From Bacteroidales bacterium (GTDB taxonomy: Bacteria; Bacteroidota; Bacteroidia; Bacteroidales; GCA-2748055): a stretch of 37,392 bases of DNA. Position numbers and translations under genes: made by a program. Of this stretch, positions 1 through 8,365 are shown one piece after another; the first letter of the stretch is position 1, and each line of letters starts with the position of its first letter. The notes beneath the pieces are model-generated. The model was not told where the DNA came from. It saw only the letters and a list, made by a program, of their open reading frames with translations, and ran no database searches. The stretch spans positions 1-37,392 of the forward strand of contig JAOZUK010000027.1 in NCBI GenBank assembly GCA_029938715.1, given 5' to 3'.

Positions 1-1378
1 GATAGGTCGATAGCTCAGAGAAAGCATTGTATAAAATGGTATAATCGGCTTTACCCGAGATCACATCGGGGATGAAGTTGTTTACTTTTTCGTAGTAGTA
101 ATTAGTAATGCCGTGTTCTTTCAATTTGTCCTCATAAACGGTTTCGACTCCGGTAACACCTTTGAATTTCTGAAGGTCCTCTACTGTTTTAATCTGGACC
201 TCCTTCTTCGCTATAACTGTATAGGCCGAAGGGTAGACGGAGATCATATTTACCTTGTTGGATCGCCAGTCAAGGGGTGCAATGGTCTCGCAGGCCAGGT
301 CAAAATAGTTGAACCATTCAGGCGTATAAGCCGAATCCCTGTGAACAAGTCCATCTTTGGATTCCCAGTATTTGGCAAAATAGGGTGTGACCACAAATTC
401 AAGGGAGACTCCCAGGTAATCTGCGAATTCCTCTGCCAGGGCATGCATAAACTGCTTCTGACCATTTTCATGATACACGAAATTGCGATCTCTCAGAGCG
501 ATTACCAGCTTTTTTGACTCAAGGATTTCATCAAGGTCGCGATGATACCGGTCCAGCCTAAGATTTTTGTTGAGCCGGTCGAGGTAGGAAGTGTAGGTGA
601 TTCCAAATCGGAGAAAGAAAATTTCATCAAGCACACCGTTGCTGGCAATGGTTTCAAAAAAATTCTCCACTTCCTGTATGATAGGATTGTTCTTGTCCAC
701 AGCCCAGGCGGATCTGCTGATGTCACTGATGGGAAATGTAATTTTGTATTTCTGACCACTGGTTGCATTGAAGTTCAGGGCTTCGTCCGCATCAAGCACT
801 ATTCCATACACTTTCTTCTCCTCAAGCAATCGTTTTGAGTCGGCCGTACTCCCTGTGGGTACCAGTTCGATGCCTCCGCCGATAGATCTATTGATCTCAT
901 TTAGGTTTTGCTCGAAGCTAGTAGGGGTCATATAGGCAATCTGTTTTCCTGAAAGATCCTCATATCCATCGGGACTCTCCTCATTTTTATTGATCATTAA
1001 GAGGGCGGCAGATTGCAGTGTTTCGGCAAACCCAAATAGCCTCTTGCGCCACTCCATAACGGTGAAGGTGGAACAGATAATATCGGCCTTTTTCAGGGCA
1101 TCGGGTGTATATATCAGATCGGGATTAGTCTCCAGATCGGGGGGGCGTACCCCATCTTTCATAAATGCTTCGTCCCATTCGATCTCCACCTCAATCAATT
1201 TTACATTGAGGTATCTGGCAAATTCCAGTGCCAGATCGTAGTTGATGTTTTTAAGGTCTGTGGATGTAAAGGCAATGTAAATCTTACCACTTCTTTTAAT
1301 CTCCTCAATAGACCTGCCCCAGCCTGTAGCAACAAGGAATAGGAAAATCAGAGAGAGAAAGCGGATTTTAGTGAACAT
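1..1378 (-). CDS. Exported protein with tandem solute-binding (SBP_bac_3-like) domains, 3' end cut by the window
   Basis: An open frame runs from an ATG at 1378 to the left edge without a stop (459 codons visible). Residues 1-21 form a signal peptide (MFTKIRFLSLIFLFLVATGW) with no lipobox cysteine. Residues about 22-235 read as a periplasmic amino-acid-type binding domain (IEEIKRSGKIYIAFTS, later DLSGKQIAYMTPTSFEQNL). A second similar domain starts near residue 280 (DEILESKKLVIALRDRNF, later KTVEDLQKFKGVTGVETVY). Two such domains in series occur in MltF-like lytic transglycosylases, in receptor kinases and in some transport receptors. The part that would decide between these lies outside the window. 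The fold assignment is from sequence patterns; ligand and role are unknown. It sits 5 nt downstream of the AHSA1-like gene on the same strand, so the two are probably co-transcribed. Confidence 0.8.
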   Translation of the reverse strand, partial: MFTKIRFLSLIFLFLVATGWGRSIEEIKRSGKIYIAFTSTDLKNINYDLALEFARYLNVKLIEVEIEWDEAFMKDGVRPPDLETNPDLIYTPDALKKADIICSTFTVMEWRKRLFGFAETLQSAALLMINKNEESPDGYEDLSGKQIAYMTPTSFEQNLNEINRSIGGGIELVPTGSTADSKRLLEEKKVYGIVLDADEALNFNATSGQKYKITFPISDISRSAWAVDKNNPIIQEVENFFETIASNGVLDEIFFLRFGITYTSYLDRLNKNLRLDRYHRDLDEILESKKLVIALRDRNFVYHENGQKQFMHALAEEFADYLGVSLEFVVTPYFAKYWESKDGLVHRDSAYTPEWFNYFDLACETIAPLDWRSNKVNMISVYPSAYTVIAKKEVQIKTVEDLQKFKGVTGVETVYEDKLKEHGITNYYYEKVNNFIPDVISGKADYTILYNAFSELSTY

Positions 1379-1383
1379 AGGGT

Positions 1384-1764
1384 TTACTTTTCAAAAAACT
1401 CCTTTAACCCGCCAAAATAGTATTTGTCCCAACCATATGCTATATCTTCATGGGCTTCATCCGGAATATTGGTGTGATGGAGTTCAATCTTTGTGTAGAT
1501 TCTGTCTGCTCTGAGCGTAATGGTCACAATCGATTTGTCTTCCTGGTTACCAAAATACCACTCCTGCACTATTTTGCTGTCTTTTTCAAAGTCCAGGTTC
1601 ATTCCCTCAATATCACCATCGAACAGTGAGAATTCGGTCCCGGGTTTCTCTTCCATTTTAGCCTCACCTCCGGTCCAGAGTGTAATGGAAAATGGATTGG
1701 TCAGGGCAGCATAGATCTCATTCGGAGTACCTTTGATCCGGTAGTATTTGCGGAGTTCCTTCAT
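1384..1764 (-). CDS. SRPBCC/AHSA1-family (START-like) domain protein
   Basis: A 126-residue protein that is a single Bet v1/AHSA1-type domain. It shows the usual opening (YYRIKGTPNEIYAALTNPFSITLWTGG), the middle strand pattern (GTEFSLFDGDIEGMNLDFE, KIVQEWYF) and a C-terminal helix (GWDKYYFGGLKEFFEK). Such domains bind hydrophobic ligands or, in Aha1, Hsp90; no specific ligand can be named here. The frame is open upstream to a TTG at 1785, but the ATG at 1764 starts directly at the conserved domain and is preferred. It precedes the solute-binding gene by 5 nt. The cytoplasmic location is inferred from the lack of a signal peptide. Confidence 0.85.
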   Translation of the reverse strand: MKELRKYYRIKGTPNEIYAALTNPFSITLWTGGEAKMEEKPGTEFSLFDGDIEGMNLDFEKDSKIVQEWYFGNQEDKSIVTITLRADRIYTKIELHHTNIPDEAHEDIAYGWDKYYFGGLKEFFEK

Positions 1765-1897
1765 GTTATCTTGAGTTAGAACCAAATTTAAAGCTTTTTA
1801 TGGAATTACGTCCTTGCGCAACCCTTTCTTGACAGATCGCATCTTTTATATGATAATCTTCGTCTATTTTGTATGTTGTTAACTTCACCTTCATCCC

Positions 1898-4480
1898 ATG
1901 ATAAATCAAGTCAAGTTTGTTTCGGTAGTTTTACTTATCCTGACTAATAGTGCCGCAATCCAGGCACAACAAAACTTCTCCCCGGATGCATTTATGCAGT
2001 TTCTGGAAACACACCAGGACTATACTGCATCACAACTGCTGTCAGACCATCCGCCCAAAACCACCTATTACTCGGAAAGGCAATATCCAGCCAACCTTTC
2101 TGAAATTCCCTGGTACGATACCCTTAACAACCGGTTTCAGTTCACCAGTGATGAACAGGGGTTTCTTAGGCAAAATTTCTTTATGGTATCGGAACGACTG
2201 GCCTCCTATGACTGGGCCAGTGCGTTTATCGGCATTTATAACAATGACCTTCCCCTGTTCCTAAGTACAGATTTTGTATTATCCACACTGCACAACTCTT
2301 ATGATGCCATTCTGCAGACCATCGAATGGCAATTTCTGGAGCCCAATCTGAAGGAGTTGCTAAATGCCATGTATGGACAGTTTCCAAACCTGGCACTTAA
2401 CTATTCTGACGATGACCGCTTTGTAGAAGTACTTAGGGATGTGGATCTTTACATTTCAGTGGCCCTCTCCCTGGTCGAGGGTAGAGCATATGCTCCACAG
2501 TTCGATGGTACTGCGAAATTTGATGCGATAATGGCAGCGGTTGAAGCCGGAAAGATGACATCCATGACACTGTTTACAGAAACCAGGCCCCGAAAGTTAG
2601 ACTTCAGCCAGTTTACACCCAGGGGTCACTATAATGTTGAGATCTATACTCCTGAGGGAATGATCACCCTGGAGAACTATTTCAGAGCCATGATGTGGCT
2701 GGGAAGGATCGATTTTTTATTGACGGCTCCCCCTGAGAATCCATGGGAACCCAACTGGACCAATGATGAACTTAGAAGAATGCAGCTGGGCGCATTATTG
2801 ACCAATGAATTGCTTTTTAGTTGTGGGAAAGGGGAGAATCTTACCAATCACGAGGAGATTATCTCCTTTATGGTGGGTCCGGATGATAACCTGACGCCCA
2901 ATGAACTGGAGACCATAAGAAGCCAGGTTCTTACCGAAAACCAGGATCTCTTTAAGGAGAGTCCGTTTGACCGGTTTATGAAGAGCCTGAATGCTTCCGA
3001 TGATTATGGCCAGAAGATCATGTCCAATTTTTTCTATGTGGATCCTTACTCAGCTGATCCGGGAAACCTGCCTGTGTCATATAAGCTCCTGGGACAGAAA
3101 TTCCTGGTGGACTCCTATGTGTTCAGTGAGGTGGTATTTGACAGGATTATATTTGAAGGAGAAAAGATATGGAGGCCCATGCCCGATCCTCTGGATGCCA
3201 TGGCTGCCCTGGGCAATGAAGATGCCCTTGCCTTACTGGAGGGAGAGATGGAGCAATATAAGTACGCAGGGAAAATGGCCGGGCTGAACTATCTGATCAA
3301 CTCCTATGACGACAAATTTTGGGAACAGTCGCTCTACAATACGTGGCTGGGGGTCATCCGGAGCCTGAATCCTCCCGAATCCTCAATCGGCATGCCCTAT
3401 TTTATGCAAACAACGGCATGGCATCATGAGAAACTGAACACCCAGCTTACCTCATGGGCCCAGTTGAGACACGACAATATTCTTTATGGCAAGCAGTCCT
3501 ATACCGGGGGCACCTCCTGCTCCTATCCCTTTACCTATGTGGAACCCTATCCACAGCTTTATAACAACTTGCAGGTATTTGCTGAAAATGCATCACTATT
3601 TTTCAGTGAAGTGTTTGACGGGAAAATGATGGAGAGCAAGGATCGTATCATTGAGTTCTATTCCGGGTATGGAGAAATCATGGGAAAGCTCGAAAAAATA
3701 GCCCAAAAGGAGCTGGATGGGACCCGGCTTTTCGAAGATGAAGTCACCTTCCTGAAAACAATGATTAACGATTTTATGGCATCGGGTCCCTCCATCACCG
3801 GGTGGTATAATGACCTGTTTTTTGACACCCAGAAGGGCGTAAGCCGGGATTTCACAGTGGCTGATGTGCATACGCAGCCCACTGAATATGGAGGTGCGGT
3901 TGTTGGCAATGTGTTACATGTGGGCAACGGGAAGATCAATATGGGAGTTTTCCTGGTGGAAAATCCGTGCAGTCCTGGGCAAATCATGGCCTTTGCCGGA
4001 CCGGTTTCCTCTTTTCACCAGGAGGTAACTTCAAACTTTAAACGACTCAACGATCAGGAGTGGGAGGAGAAATTCTGGTTGGGAGCTGAGAGTTTTCCGG
4101 AGAGGCCCGATTGGGTATCTGCCTATCTTCTTAATGGCGAAGGAGAGGCTGTATGGGAAGGACGATTGCTGGAGGGCATGGTCTATACCGGATCTTCAAA
4201 CATACCGGGAGACCAAATCCAACCGATAGATTATTTGATTCTGTTTCCTAATCCGGTTTCAGAAGAAGCCCATGTGCGATTTGTATTGAATGACACAAAA
4301 GATTTTGCGCTGAGAATTTATGATGCCTCAGGGAGAATACTCTTTATAGGAGAGGATCAGACTCTTGCCCCGGCGGAGCATGACATAGTTTTACCGGTGA
4401 GAGATTTTGATCCGGGGATCTACCTGGTACAGGTCCGGATCGGACAAAAATACATTTACAGGGAGATGATGGTGCAGTGA
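1898..4480 (+). CDS. Secreted DUF3160 protein with T9SS type A sorting domain
   Basis: 860 residues. Residues 1-24 are a signal peptide ending in IQAQQ. The central region (about 60-740) matches the DUF3160 family, most clearly the segment TTAWHHEKLNTQLTSWAQLR followed by HDNILYGKQSYTGG near residues 510-545. The last 80 residues are a typical T9SS type A C-terminal domain (LFPNPVSEEAHVRF, LRIYDASGRIL, FDPGIYLVQV), so the mature protein should be exported to the cell surface or medium by type IX secretion. DUF3160 has no assigned biochemical activity that I can name. The gene stands alone on the plus strand and converges with the DUF2721 gene, whose stop is 5 nt away. Confidence 0.9.
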   Translation: MINQVKFVSVVLLILTNSAAIQAQQNFSPDAFMQFLETHQDYTASQLLSDHPPKTTYYSERQYPANLSEIPWYDTLNNRFQFTSDEQGFLRQNFFMVSERLASYDWASAFIGIYNNDLPLFLSTDFVLSTLHNSYDAILQTIEWQFLEPNLKELLNAMYGQFPNLALNYSDDDRFVEVLRDVDLYISVALSLVEGRAYAPQFDGTAKFDAIMAAVEAGKMTSMTLFTETRPRKLDFSQFTPRGHYNVEIYTPEGMITLENYFRAMMWLGRIDFLLTAPPENPWEPNWTNDELRRMQLGALLTNELLFSCGKGENLTNHEEIISFMVGPDDNLTPNELETIRSQVLTENQDLFKESPFDRFMKSLNASDDYGQKIMSNFFYVDPYSADPGNLPVSYKLLGQKFLVDSYVFSEVVFDRIIFEGEKIWRPMPDPLDAMAALGNEDALALLEGEMEQYKYAGKMAGLNYLINSYDDKFWEQSLYNTWLGVIRSLNPPESSIGMPYFMQTTAWHHEKLNTQLTSWAQLRHDNILYGKQSYTGGTSCSYPFTYVEPYPQLYNNLQVFAENASLFFSEVFDGKMMESKDRIIEFYSGYGEIMGKLEKIAQKELDGTRLFEDEVTFLKTMINDFMASGPSITGWYNDLFFDTQKGVSRDFTVADVHTQPTEYGGAVVGNVLHVGNGKINMGVFLVENPCSPGQIMAFAGPVSSFHQEVTSNFKRLNDQEWEEKFWLGAESFPERPDWVSAYLLNGEGEAVWEGRLLEGMVYTGSSNIPGDQIQPIDYLILFPNPVSEEAHVRFVLNDTKDFALRIYDASGRILFIGEDQTLAPAEHDIVLPVRDFDPGIYLVQVRIGQKYIYREMMVQ

Positions 4481-4485
4481 TCTTA

Positions 4486-4962
4486 CTAATCCACAGGTTT
4501 GTAGACTTCTGAGATCTCAATTTTTACGATGCGGTATCCCTTCCAGACTTCTATGGCAGCAAAGATAATACCCACAAATACAGCAAACATACCCGCATAG
4601 AAGAAGGCCACAATTAACCAGTCAAATGCAGGAGTTCTGGAAGTAATGGTAACGCCGATCAGAACCGAGCTCACAATAAAAAGGGCCACTGCCAGGGAAT
4701 AACTGAATACCGCATTTCGAACCAGGGATATACGTTCAATCAGGTGACTGATTTGCAGCTCAATATTACTTAACCGGTTGCTGTCAATTTCATTAATTTT
4801 CTCCTGGTGAAAGATCTTTCGTTTTTCTTCATTGAGCAACCTGATCCTGTTTACCACCAGGCTGTACTTATTATTCATTCCCAGAAGCAGTAACCCGCAG
4901 GCAGAGATCATCAGTCCGGGTGCCAGCATTCCCTGAATAAGCTGTACAATGGGCATTTCCAT
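4486..4962 (-). CDS. DUF2721-family membrane protein
   Basis: 158 residues with three predicted membrane helices: about 5-25 (LIQGMLAPGLMISACGLLLL), about 85-108 (VFSYSLAVALFIVSSVLIGV) and about 118-142 (WLIVAFFYAGMFAVFVGIIF). Between helices 1 and 2 lies a charged segment (VVNRIRLLNEEKRK, then a helix rich in E, K, S and L). The opening APGLMISACGLLLLGMNNKY plus the NRIRLL motif is the DUF2721 signature. Function is unknown for the family. ATG at 4962 is preferred; a second ATG two codons later is equally possible. Upstream on the minus strand is a near-promoter (TTG, 19 nt, then TAACATTTG, one base longer than the TAnnTTTG consensus). Confidence 0.8.
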   Translation of the reverse strand: MEMPIVQLIQGMLAPGLMISACGLLLLGMNNKYSLVVNRIRLLNEEKRKIFHQEKINEIDSNRLSNIELQISHLIERISLVRNAVFSYSLAVALFIVSSVLIGVTITSRTPAFDWLIVAFFYAGMFAVFVGIIFAAIEVWKGYRIVKIEISEVYKPVD

Positions 4963-5057
4963 ACAGTGAATATTTATCCATACAAATGTTACTATTTAAT
5001 ATGGAATTACCAACATAGACAGGGAAGGCTGGGATGGTTGTCAGGCATTAGGGATAA

Positions 5058-6353
5058 CTACTGCTGATCCAGGAAAAAGAGCTCTTCCTTCAAGGCAACG
5101 ATCCTATCCTCTACGATGGTCCTCACGCTGAGTGTTTGTTGATTTGATCTTTGATTCTCTGGAAGCCTGTCCAGTTGATCTATATATCGTTGATAATCCA
5201 CAAGGGCCTCCTGGGACTTGTGCATGCTGTTGTCCAGGATGGAAGCCATAAAGTAGAGCGCCATCAAATTGGAGGAGTCAACCTCCCAGGCCTGATTATA
5301 GAGCGAATATGCGTTTTCATATTCCATCTCAAGGCGCATGATATTTCCCTGCTCCGAATAGATTCGGGATTCAATACCTGGTTCGGGCATCATGAGCTCG
5401 AGGGATTTATTAAGATGATCCATGGCCTCCTTTTTCTGAGTAGTTGTCGCCAGGCTGGCCCCCAGGAAGAAGTATACCTCTGCGTCCATGCTATCCTTTT
5501 TTGCTGCAATTTGCAGAGACTCGATGGCGCCAGTGAAGTCTACGGTCAGATATTGACTTATGCCTTTGAACTTAAATGTAAAGGCAGTTGAATCTCCAAA
5601 AATGGCGGCATATTCAAATTGTGGAACAGCTTGATGTGGCTCACCTATTTTATAGAAGGTATATCCATAAAGTTTTCGGAATTTGATACTGGTGGAATCG
5701 ATTTCCAGGATATGCTTGCAAATGGGCACCGCATCCCAAGCTTTTTTTGATAGAATATAGAGGTTACCCAGGGCGTAGGCAGCCTTCTGGTTATTGGGGT
5801 AGAGGCTATAGGCACGCTCATAGTAGATCACTGCCGCACTGTTGTTATGCCTGTTGAGGATGTCGCCCATCATCATCAGACTGTTCAGGTTGAGAGAGTC
5901 AATGGCCAGGACTTGTTCCAGTGCATGAATGGCCTGATCGTAGTGTTGTCGGAAGGAGGCAATATCAGCCAGTTTTAGCCAGGAGGCCACATCCTCCGGA
6001 TCGGATGAAACCAGCTCGGTATAAAATTCCCAGGCTTTCACATAGTCCCCTGCCACTTCATATTGTGCAGCAAGCAACCGCTTAGCCATAAGATTTTCCG
6101 GAAATACGATCCTGGCTTTTTCAAGCGTTTGGATGGCTTCTGCGGTCATACCCATTTGAACCTCTGCAAGGGCCTTAAGATAATGGGTATTAAATGCTGT
6201 ATCGCCCGATGAAATTGAGTGGGTACTCTGCTCTATGACCTGTTGATAGTTGCCTGAATAGTAAAGGTCAGTAATGGTTTCCTGGGCAAACAGGATAAAG
6301 GAGGTGAGCAGAAAAAGAATTCCGGAACAGGTATATAGCTTGCAATACTTCAT
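5058..6353 (-). CDS. Exported tetratricopeptide repeat (TPR) protein
   Basis: 431 residues. A signal peptide (residues 1-23, ending ILFAQ) is followed by about ten TPR-type helical pairs covering nearly the whole mature chain. Clear units include NFHTHYLKALAEVQMGMTAEA-type, WLKLADIASFRQHYDQAIHA, AAYALGNLYILSKKAWDAV and EVYFFLGASLATTTQKKEAM. TPR arrays are protein-binding scaffolds; there is no enzymatic domain. The gene begins 57 nt after the M56/TonB sensor gene on the same strand, with a strong hairpin between them, so read-through may be reduced. A periplasmic location is inferred from the signal peptide. No partner can be named. Confidence 0.85.
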   Translation of the reverse strand: MKYCKLYTCSGILFLLTSFILFAQETITDLYYSGNYQQVIEQSTHSISSGDTAFNTHYLKALAEVQMGMTAEAIQTLEKARIVFPENLMAKRLLAAQYEVAGDYVKAWEFYTELVSSDPEDVASWLKLADIASFRQHYDQAIHALEQVLAIDSLNLNSLMMMGDILNRHNNSAAVIYYERAYSLYPNNQKAAYALGNLYILSKKAWDAVPICKHILEIDSTSIKFRKLYGYTFYKIGEPHQAVPQFEYAAIFGDSTAFTFKFKGISQYLTVDFTGAIESLQIAAKKDSMDAEVYFFLGASLATTTQKKEAMDHLNKSLELMMPEPGIESRIYSEQGNIMRLEMEYENAYSLYNQAWEVDSSNLMALYFMASILDNSMHKSQEALVDYQRYIDQLDRLPENQRSNQQTLSVRTIVEDRIVALKEELFFLDQQ

Positions 6354-6365
6354 GGGAAAGTAAAT

Positions 6366-6397
6366 AGTGACCGCCGAACTTAGAAGCGGCGGCCACT
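6366..6397 (-). terminator. Strong GC-rich hairpin between the M56/TonB gene and the TPR gene
   Basis: Arms 6366-6376 (AGTGACCGCCG) and 6387-6397 (CGGCGGCCACT) pair over 11 positions with one A-C mismatch around a 10-nt loop. On the minus strand it lies just after the M56 stop codon and is followed by ATTTACTTT, a modest rather than perfect U-rich tract. It probably works as an intrinsic terminator or attenuator that partly separates the sensor operon from the TPR gene. Confidence 0.55.
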
Positions 6398-6410
6398 AAA
6401 GTTATATAAT

Positions 6411-7757
6411 CTACTGCAAAGCGAATGTAACAGGGAATGTATACATGACACTCACTGGTTTTCCCCTCTGTGTCCCCGGGGTCCAGGCCGGTGATGAAGA
6501 GACCACGCGGATTACCTCTTCCTTGAGCAGGTCGATATACTTCTGCTCAGGTTTTTCCTGATCTTCTGCCAGGGTGCGATAGGTGGCCACCACCACTTCA
6601 TCAAGGGGCTTCTGTTCCATGTCGGCCACTTCCTCAGCTGAAGGAATAAGTACTTCACCGGTTCCGCTTACCACAAATCTGATAAAGATTTTCCCGGTCA
6701 CACCATTTTCTGCAGCTTCTTTCGGGTAGCGCAGGTTCTTGGCAATATATTTCCGGAAATTCATCACAAAATCTCCTTCTCCAAATTCGGGCATTTTTTC
6801 CACTACGTAAAAAATCTGTCCATCGATCTCATCCGAAGAGCTTGGATTTGCAATAATCATTTCATTGTCCTCGGCCTCCATCTCTGTGGCCAATGGACCT
6901 GCATCTTTATCGGTACACGATACCACAAAAAATGCAATAAATACGAGTGGGAAGGTCAGGATAAGTTTCCATGAACTTCCCAATTTATAATCTTTGTTTA
7001 GCATGTTGATTCGGTTTTTAATTTGACTACTAAATTGATTGGAAATTGAAGCGCTTCCTATATATTGATTTAATATAGACAATTGATATTGCATGGGATC
7101 GGTACCCTTACGGAGTACTGCCGAGTCGGCCAGGTACTCCAGATTCTGGATTATCGATTTACGGAACATCCAGGCCATCGGATTAAACCAGTTGATCATT
7201 ACAAACAGCTCCACCAGAATACGGTCGATGGAGTGCCACTCCCTTTTATGAATGTTCTCGTGTTCAAGTATATGATCAAAGGAGTCCTCTTTGGTTGTTG
7301 CAGGATCTATAAATATGTAGTTGAAAAATGAGCTTGCATGAAGCTTAGGGTTCGAAAGCAGAACGGTACCTCCGATTTCCATCTTTTCGGATATATAGAT
7401 GGCCCTGATGATACTTCCCAGTTGTATCAGGAGCTTGATCAATCCAAAAGCCAGAATTGACAGGTAGATGGACATCACAATATTTCCAAAGGAGAAGAAA
7501 GTGGACCCTTCCTGGACAACACCTGATCCAAGGACGGTAATCCCCTCAATATCTATGGAAATCGGGGCGATCCCGCTCACTGGCATTCTTAAAGCCTGTG
7601 GCATCAGGGGTAGAAGGAAGGGCAGGATGATGACGCCCATCAGGTAGATTCTCCGGACCACAAAATTTTTATCCCTCTCGAAAAAGATCTTGTAGGCCAC
7701 AAAAAGAATTACAAGAGCGATATTTAACTCCAACAGATATGCAAATATACTATTCAT
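6411..7757 (-). CDS. BlaR1-like M56 metallopeptidase sensor with C-terminal TonB domain
   Basis: 448 residues. Four membrane helices are visible: about 7-25, 36-55, 93-118 and 262-280. The cytoplasmic zinc-peptidase part has H166-E-N-I-H170 (HExxH) with the third ligand region NLEYLADSAV (E207). The preceding SFFNYIFID is typical of M56 proteins. After helix 4 comes a linker and then a TonB C-terminal-like domain (about 330-448: RKYIAKNLRYPKEAAENGVT, GKIFIRFVVSGTGEV, PAWTPGTQRGKPV). M56 sensors of the BlaR1/MecR1 type relieve a BlaI-type repressor by proteolysis. In Bacteroidetes the beta-lactam-binding domain is often replaced by a TonB-like domain, as here, so the signal need not be a beta-lactam. 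The start overlaps the blaI stop by 8 nt, meaning translational coupling. Confidence 0.9.
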   Translation of the reverse strand: MNSIFAYLLELNIALVILFVAYKIFFERDKNFVVRRIYLMGVIILPFLLPLMPQALRMPVSGIAPISIDIEGITVLGSGVVQEGSTFFSFGNIVMSIYLSILAFGLIKLLIQLGSIIRAIYISEKMEIGGTVLLSNPKLHASSFFNYIFIDPATTKEDSFDHILEHENIHKREWHSIDRILVELFVMINWFNPMAWMFRKSIIQNLEYLADSAVLRKGTDPMQYQLSILNQYIGSASISNQFSSQIKNRINMLNKDYKLGSSWKLILTFPLVFIAFFVVSCTDKDAGPLATEMEAEDNEMIIANPSSSDEIDGQIFYVVEKMPEFGEGDFVMNFRKYIAKNLRYPKEAAENGVTGKIFIRFVVSGTGEVLIPSAEEVADMEQKPLDEVVVATYRTLAEDQEKPEQKYIDLLKEEVIRVVSSSPAWTPGTQRGKPVSVMYTFPVTFALQ

Positions 7758-8130
7758 CAGTTCCGGCTTTTTGTTTGATCTCTTCCATCATCTTAATAAT
7801 CTCATCTGCCTCTTTCATGTTCAGGGATCCACTTTTTCCGAAATGGGAGAGGACCTGTTGCATGGAGTTATTAAAATAGTCTTTCATAAGACTTGAGAAC
7901 CGATCATTCCTGTACTTCTCCCTGCTCATTAACGGGTAGTATTGATGAGACTTCCCAAAGCTGCGGTGATCCACAAACCCCTTCTTTTCCAGAATCCGGA
8001 TAATGGTTGAAACGGTATTGTAAGCAGGTTTGGGTTCGGGGAAGTGCTGAAGCAGGTCTTTCACAAACCCTTCCTTCTCGTCCCAGAGGATCTGCATGAT
8101 CTGTTCTTCGGCTTTGGTAAGTGTTGTCAT
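7750..8130 (-). CDS. BlaI/MecI/CopY-family transcriptional repressor
   Basis: 126 residues. Residues 3-75 form the winged-helix domain of the penicillinase-repressor family (LTKAEEQIMQILWDEKEGFV, then PKPAYNTVSTIIRILEKKGF). The recognition helix is YNTVSTIIRILEKKG and the wing is HRSFGKSHQYYPL. Residues 85-120 form the helical dimerisation and cleavage region. It is the first gene of a two-gene operon with the M56 sensor, whose protease domain would inactivate it. Two identical-core dyads overlap its promoter 30-75 nt upstream, which predicts autorepression. Target genes elsewhere in the genome cannot be seen. Confidence 0.92.
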   Translation of the reverse strand: MTTLTKAEEQIMQILWDEKEGFVKDLLQHFPEPKPAYNTVSTIIRILEKKGFVDHRSFGKSHQYYPLMSREKYRNDRFSSLMKDYFNNSMQQVLSHFGKSGSLNMKEADEIIKMMEEIKQKAGTDE

Positions 8131-8159
8131 TTTGTAAAAGTTCTAATCAAGTAACACTG

Positions 8160-8190
8160 CAAACATAAAACTAAATAATTAGTTAACCAA
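8160..8190 (-). promoter_or_regulatory. Promoter of the blaI-M56 operon
   Basis: Read on the minus strand: TTG (8190-8188), a 20-nt spacer, then TATGTTTG (8167-8160). This fits the Bacteroidetes vegetative consensus TTG-N19-21-TAnnTTTG exactly. The -7 element ends 30 nt before the ATG at 8130. The spacer contains the first operator dyad. Confidence 0.75.
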
Positions 8191-8204
8191 CTAAATCATT
8201 AGTT
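8169..8204. promoter_or_regulatory. Two tandem BlaI-type operators
   Basis: Two 16-bp dyads, AACTAA-ATAA-TTAGTT at 8169-8184 and AACTAA-ATCA-TTAGTT at 8189-8204, start exactly 20 bp apart, about two helical turns. The first lies inside the spacer between the -33 and -7 elements and the second covers the -33 element. Occupancy by a repressor would block RNA polymerase. Binding by the adjacent BlaI-type protein is inferred from position and symmetry. Confidence 0.75.
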
Positions 8205-8322
8205 AAATTTATATTTTTTATGATTTTCCTCTATTAACCAGTCCATAGATTCAATTTCCTTATTTATACTGCTATGATGTAACTTATTCTTATGCAGCAA
8301 AAAACGTGCTATTCTTATTTAG

Positions 8323-8336
8323 AATTAATATTAATT
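8323..8336. repeat. 14-bp perfect AT palindrome in the hydrogenase leader
   Basis: AATTAATATTAATT is its own reverse complement. It lies in a very AT-rich part of the 350-bp gap (8131-8480) between the divergent blaI and hydrogenase operons. Given the base composition this may be chance. Confidence 0.3.
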
Positions 8337-8365
8337 TATACATGATTGATAAAATATGTTAGTTA

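Noticed and set aside
113..517. 134-codon plus-strand open frame at the left edge
   Set aside because: Antisense to the solute-binding protein, which reads through the whole region with coherent domains.
1829..1857. E. coli-like TTGACA-N17-GATAAT upstream of the DUF3160 gene
   Set aside because: Bacteroidota vegetative sigma factor uses TTG / TAnnTTTG; the match is probably chance in AT-rich DNA. The nearby TATTTTG is one base short of the consensus.
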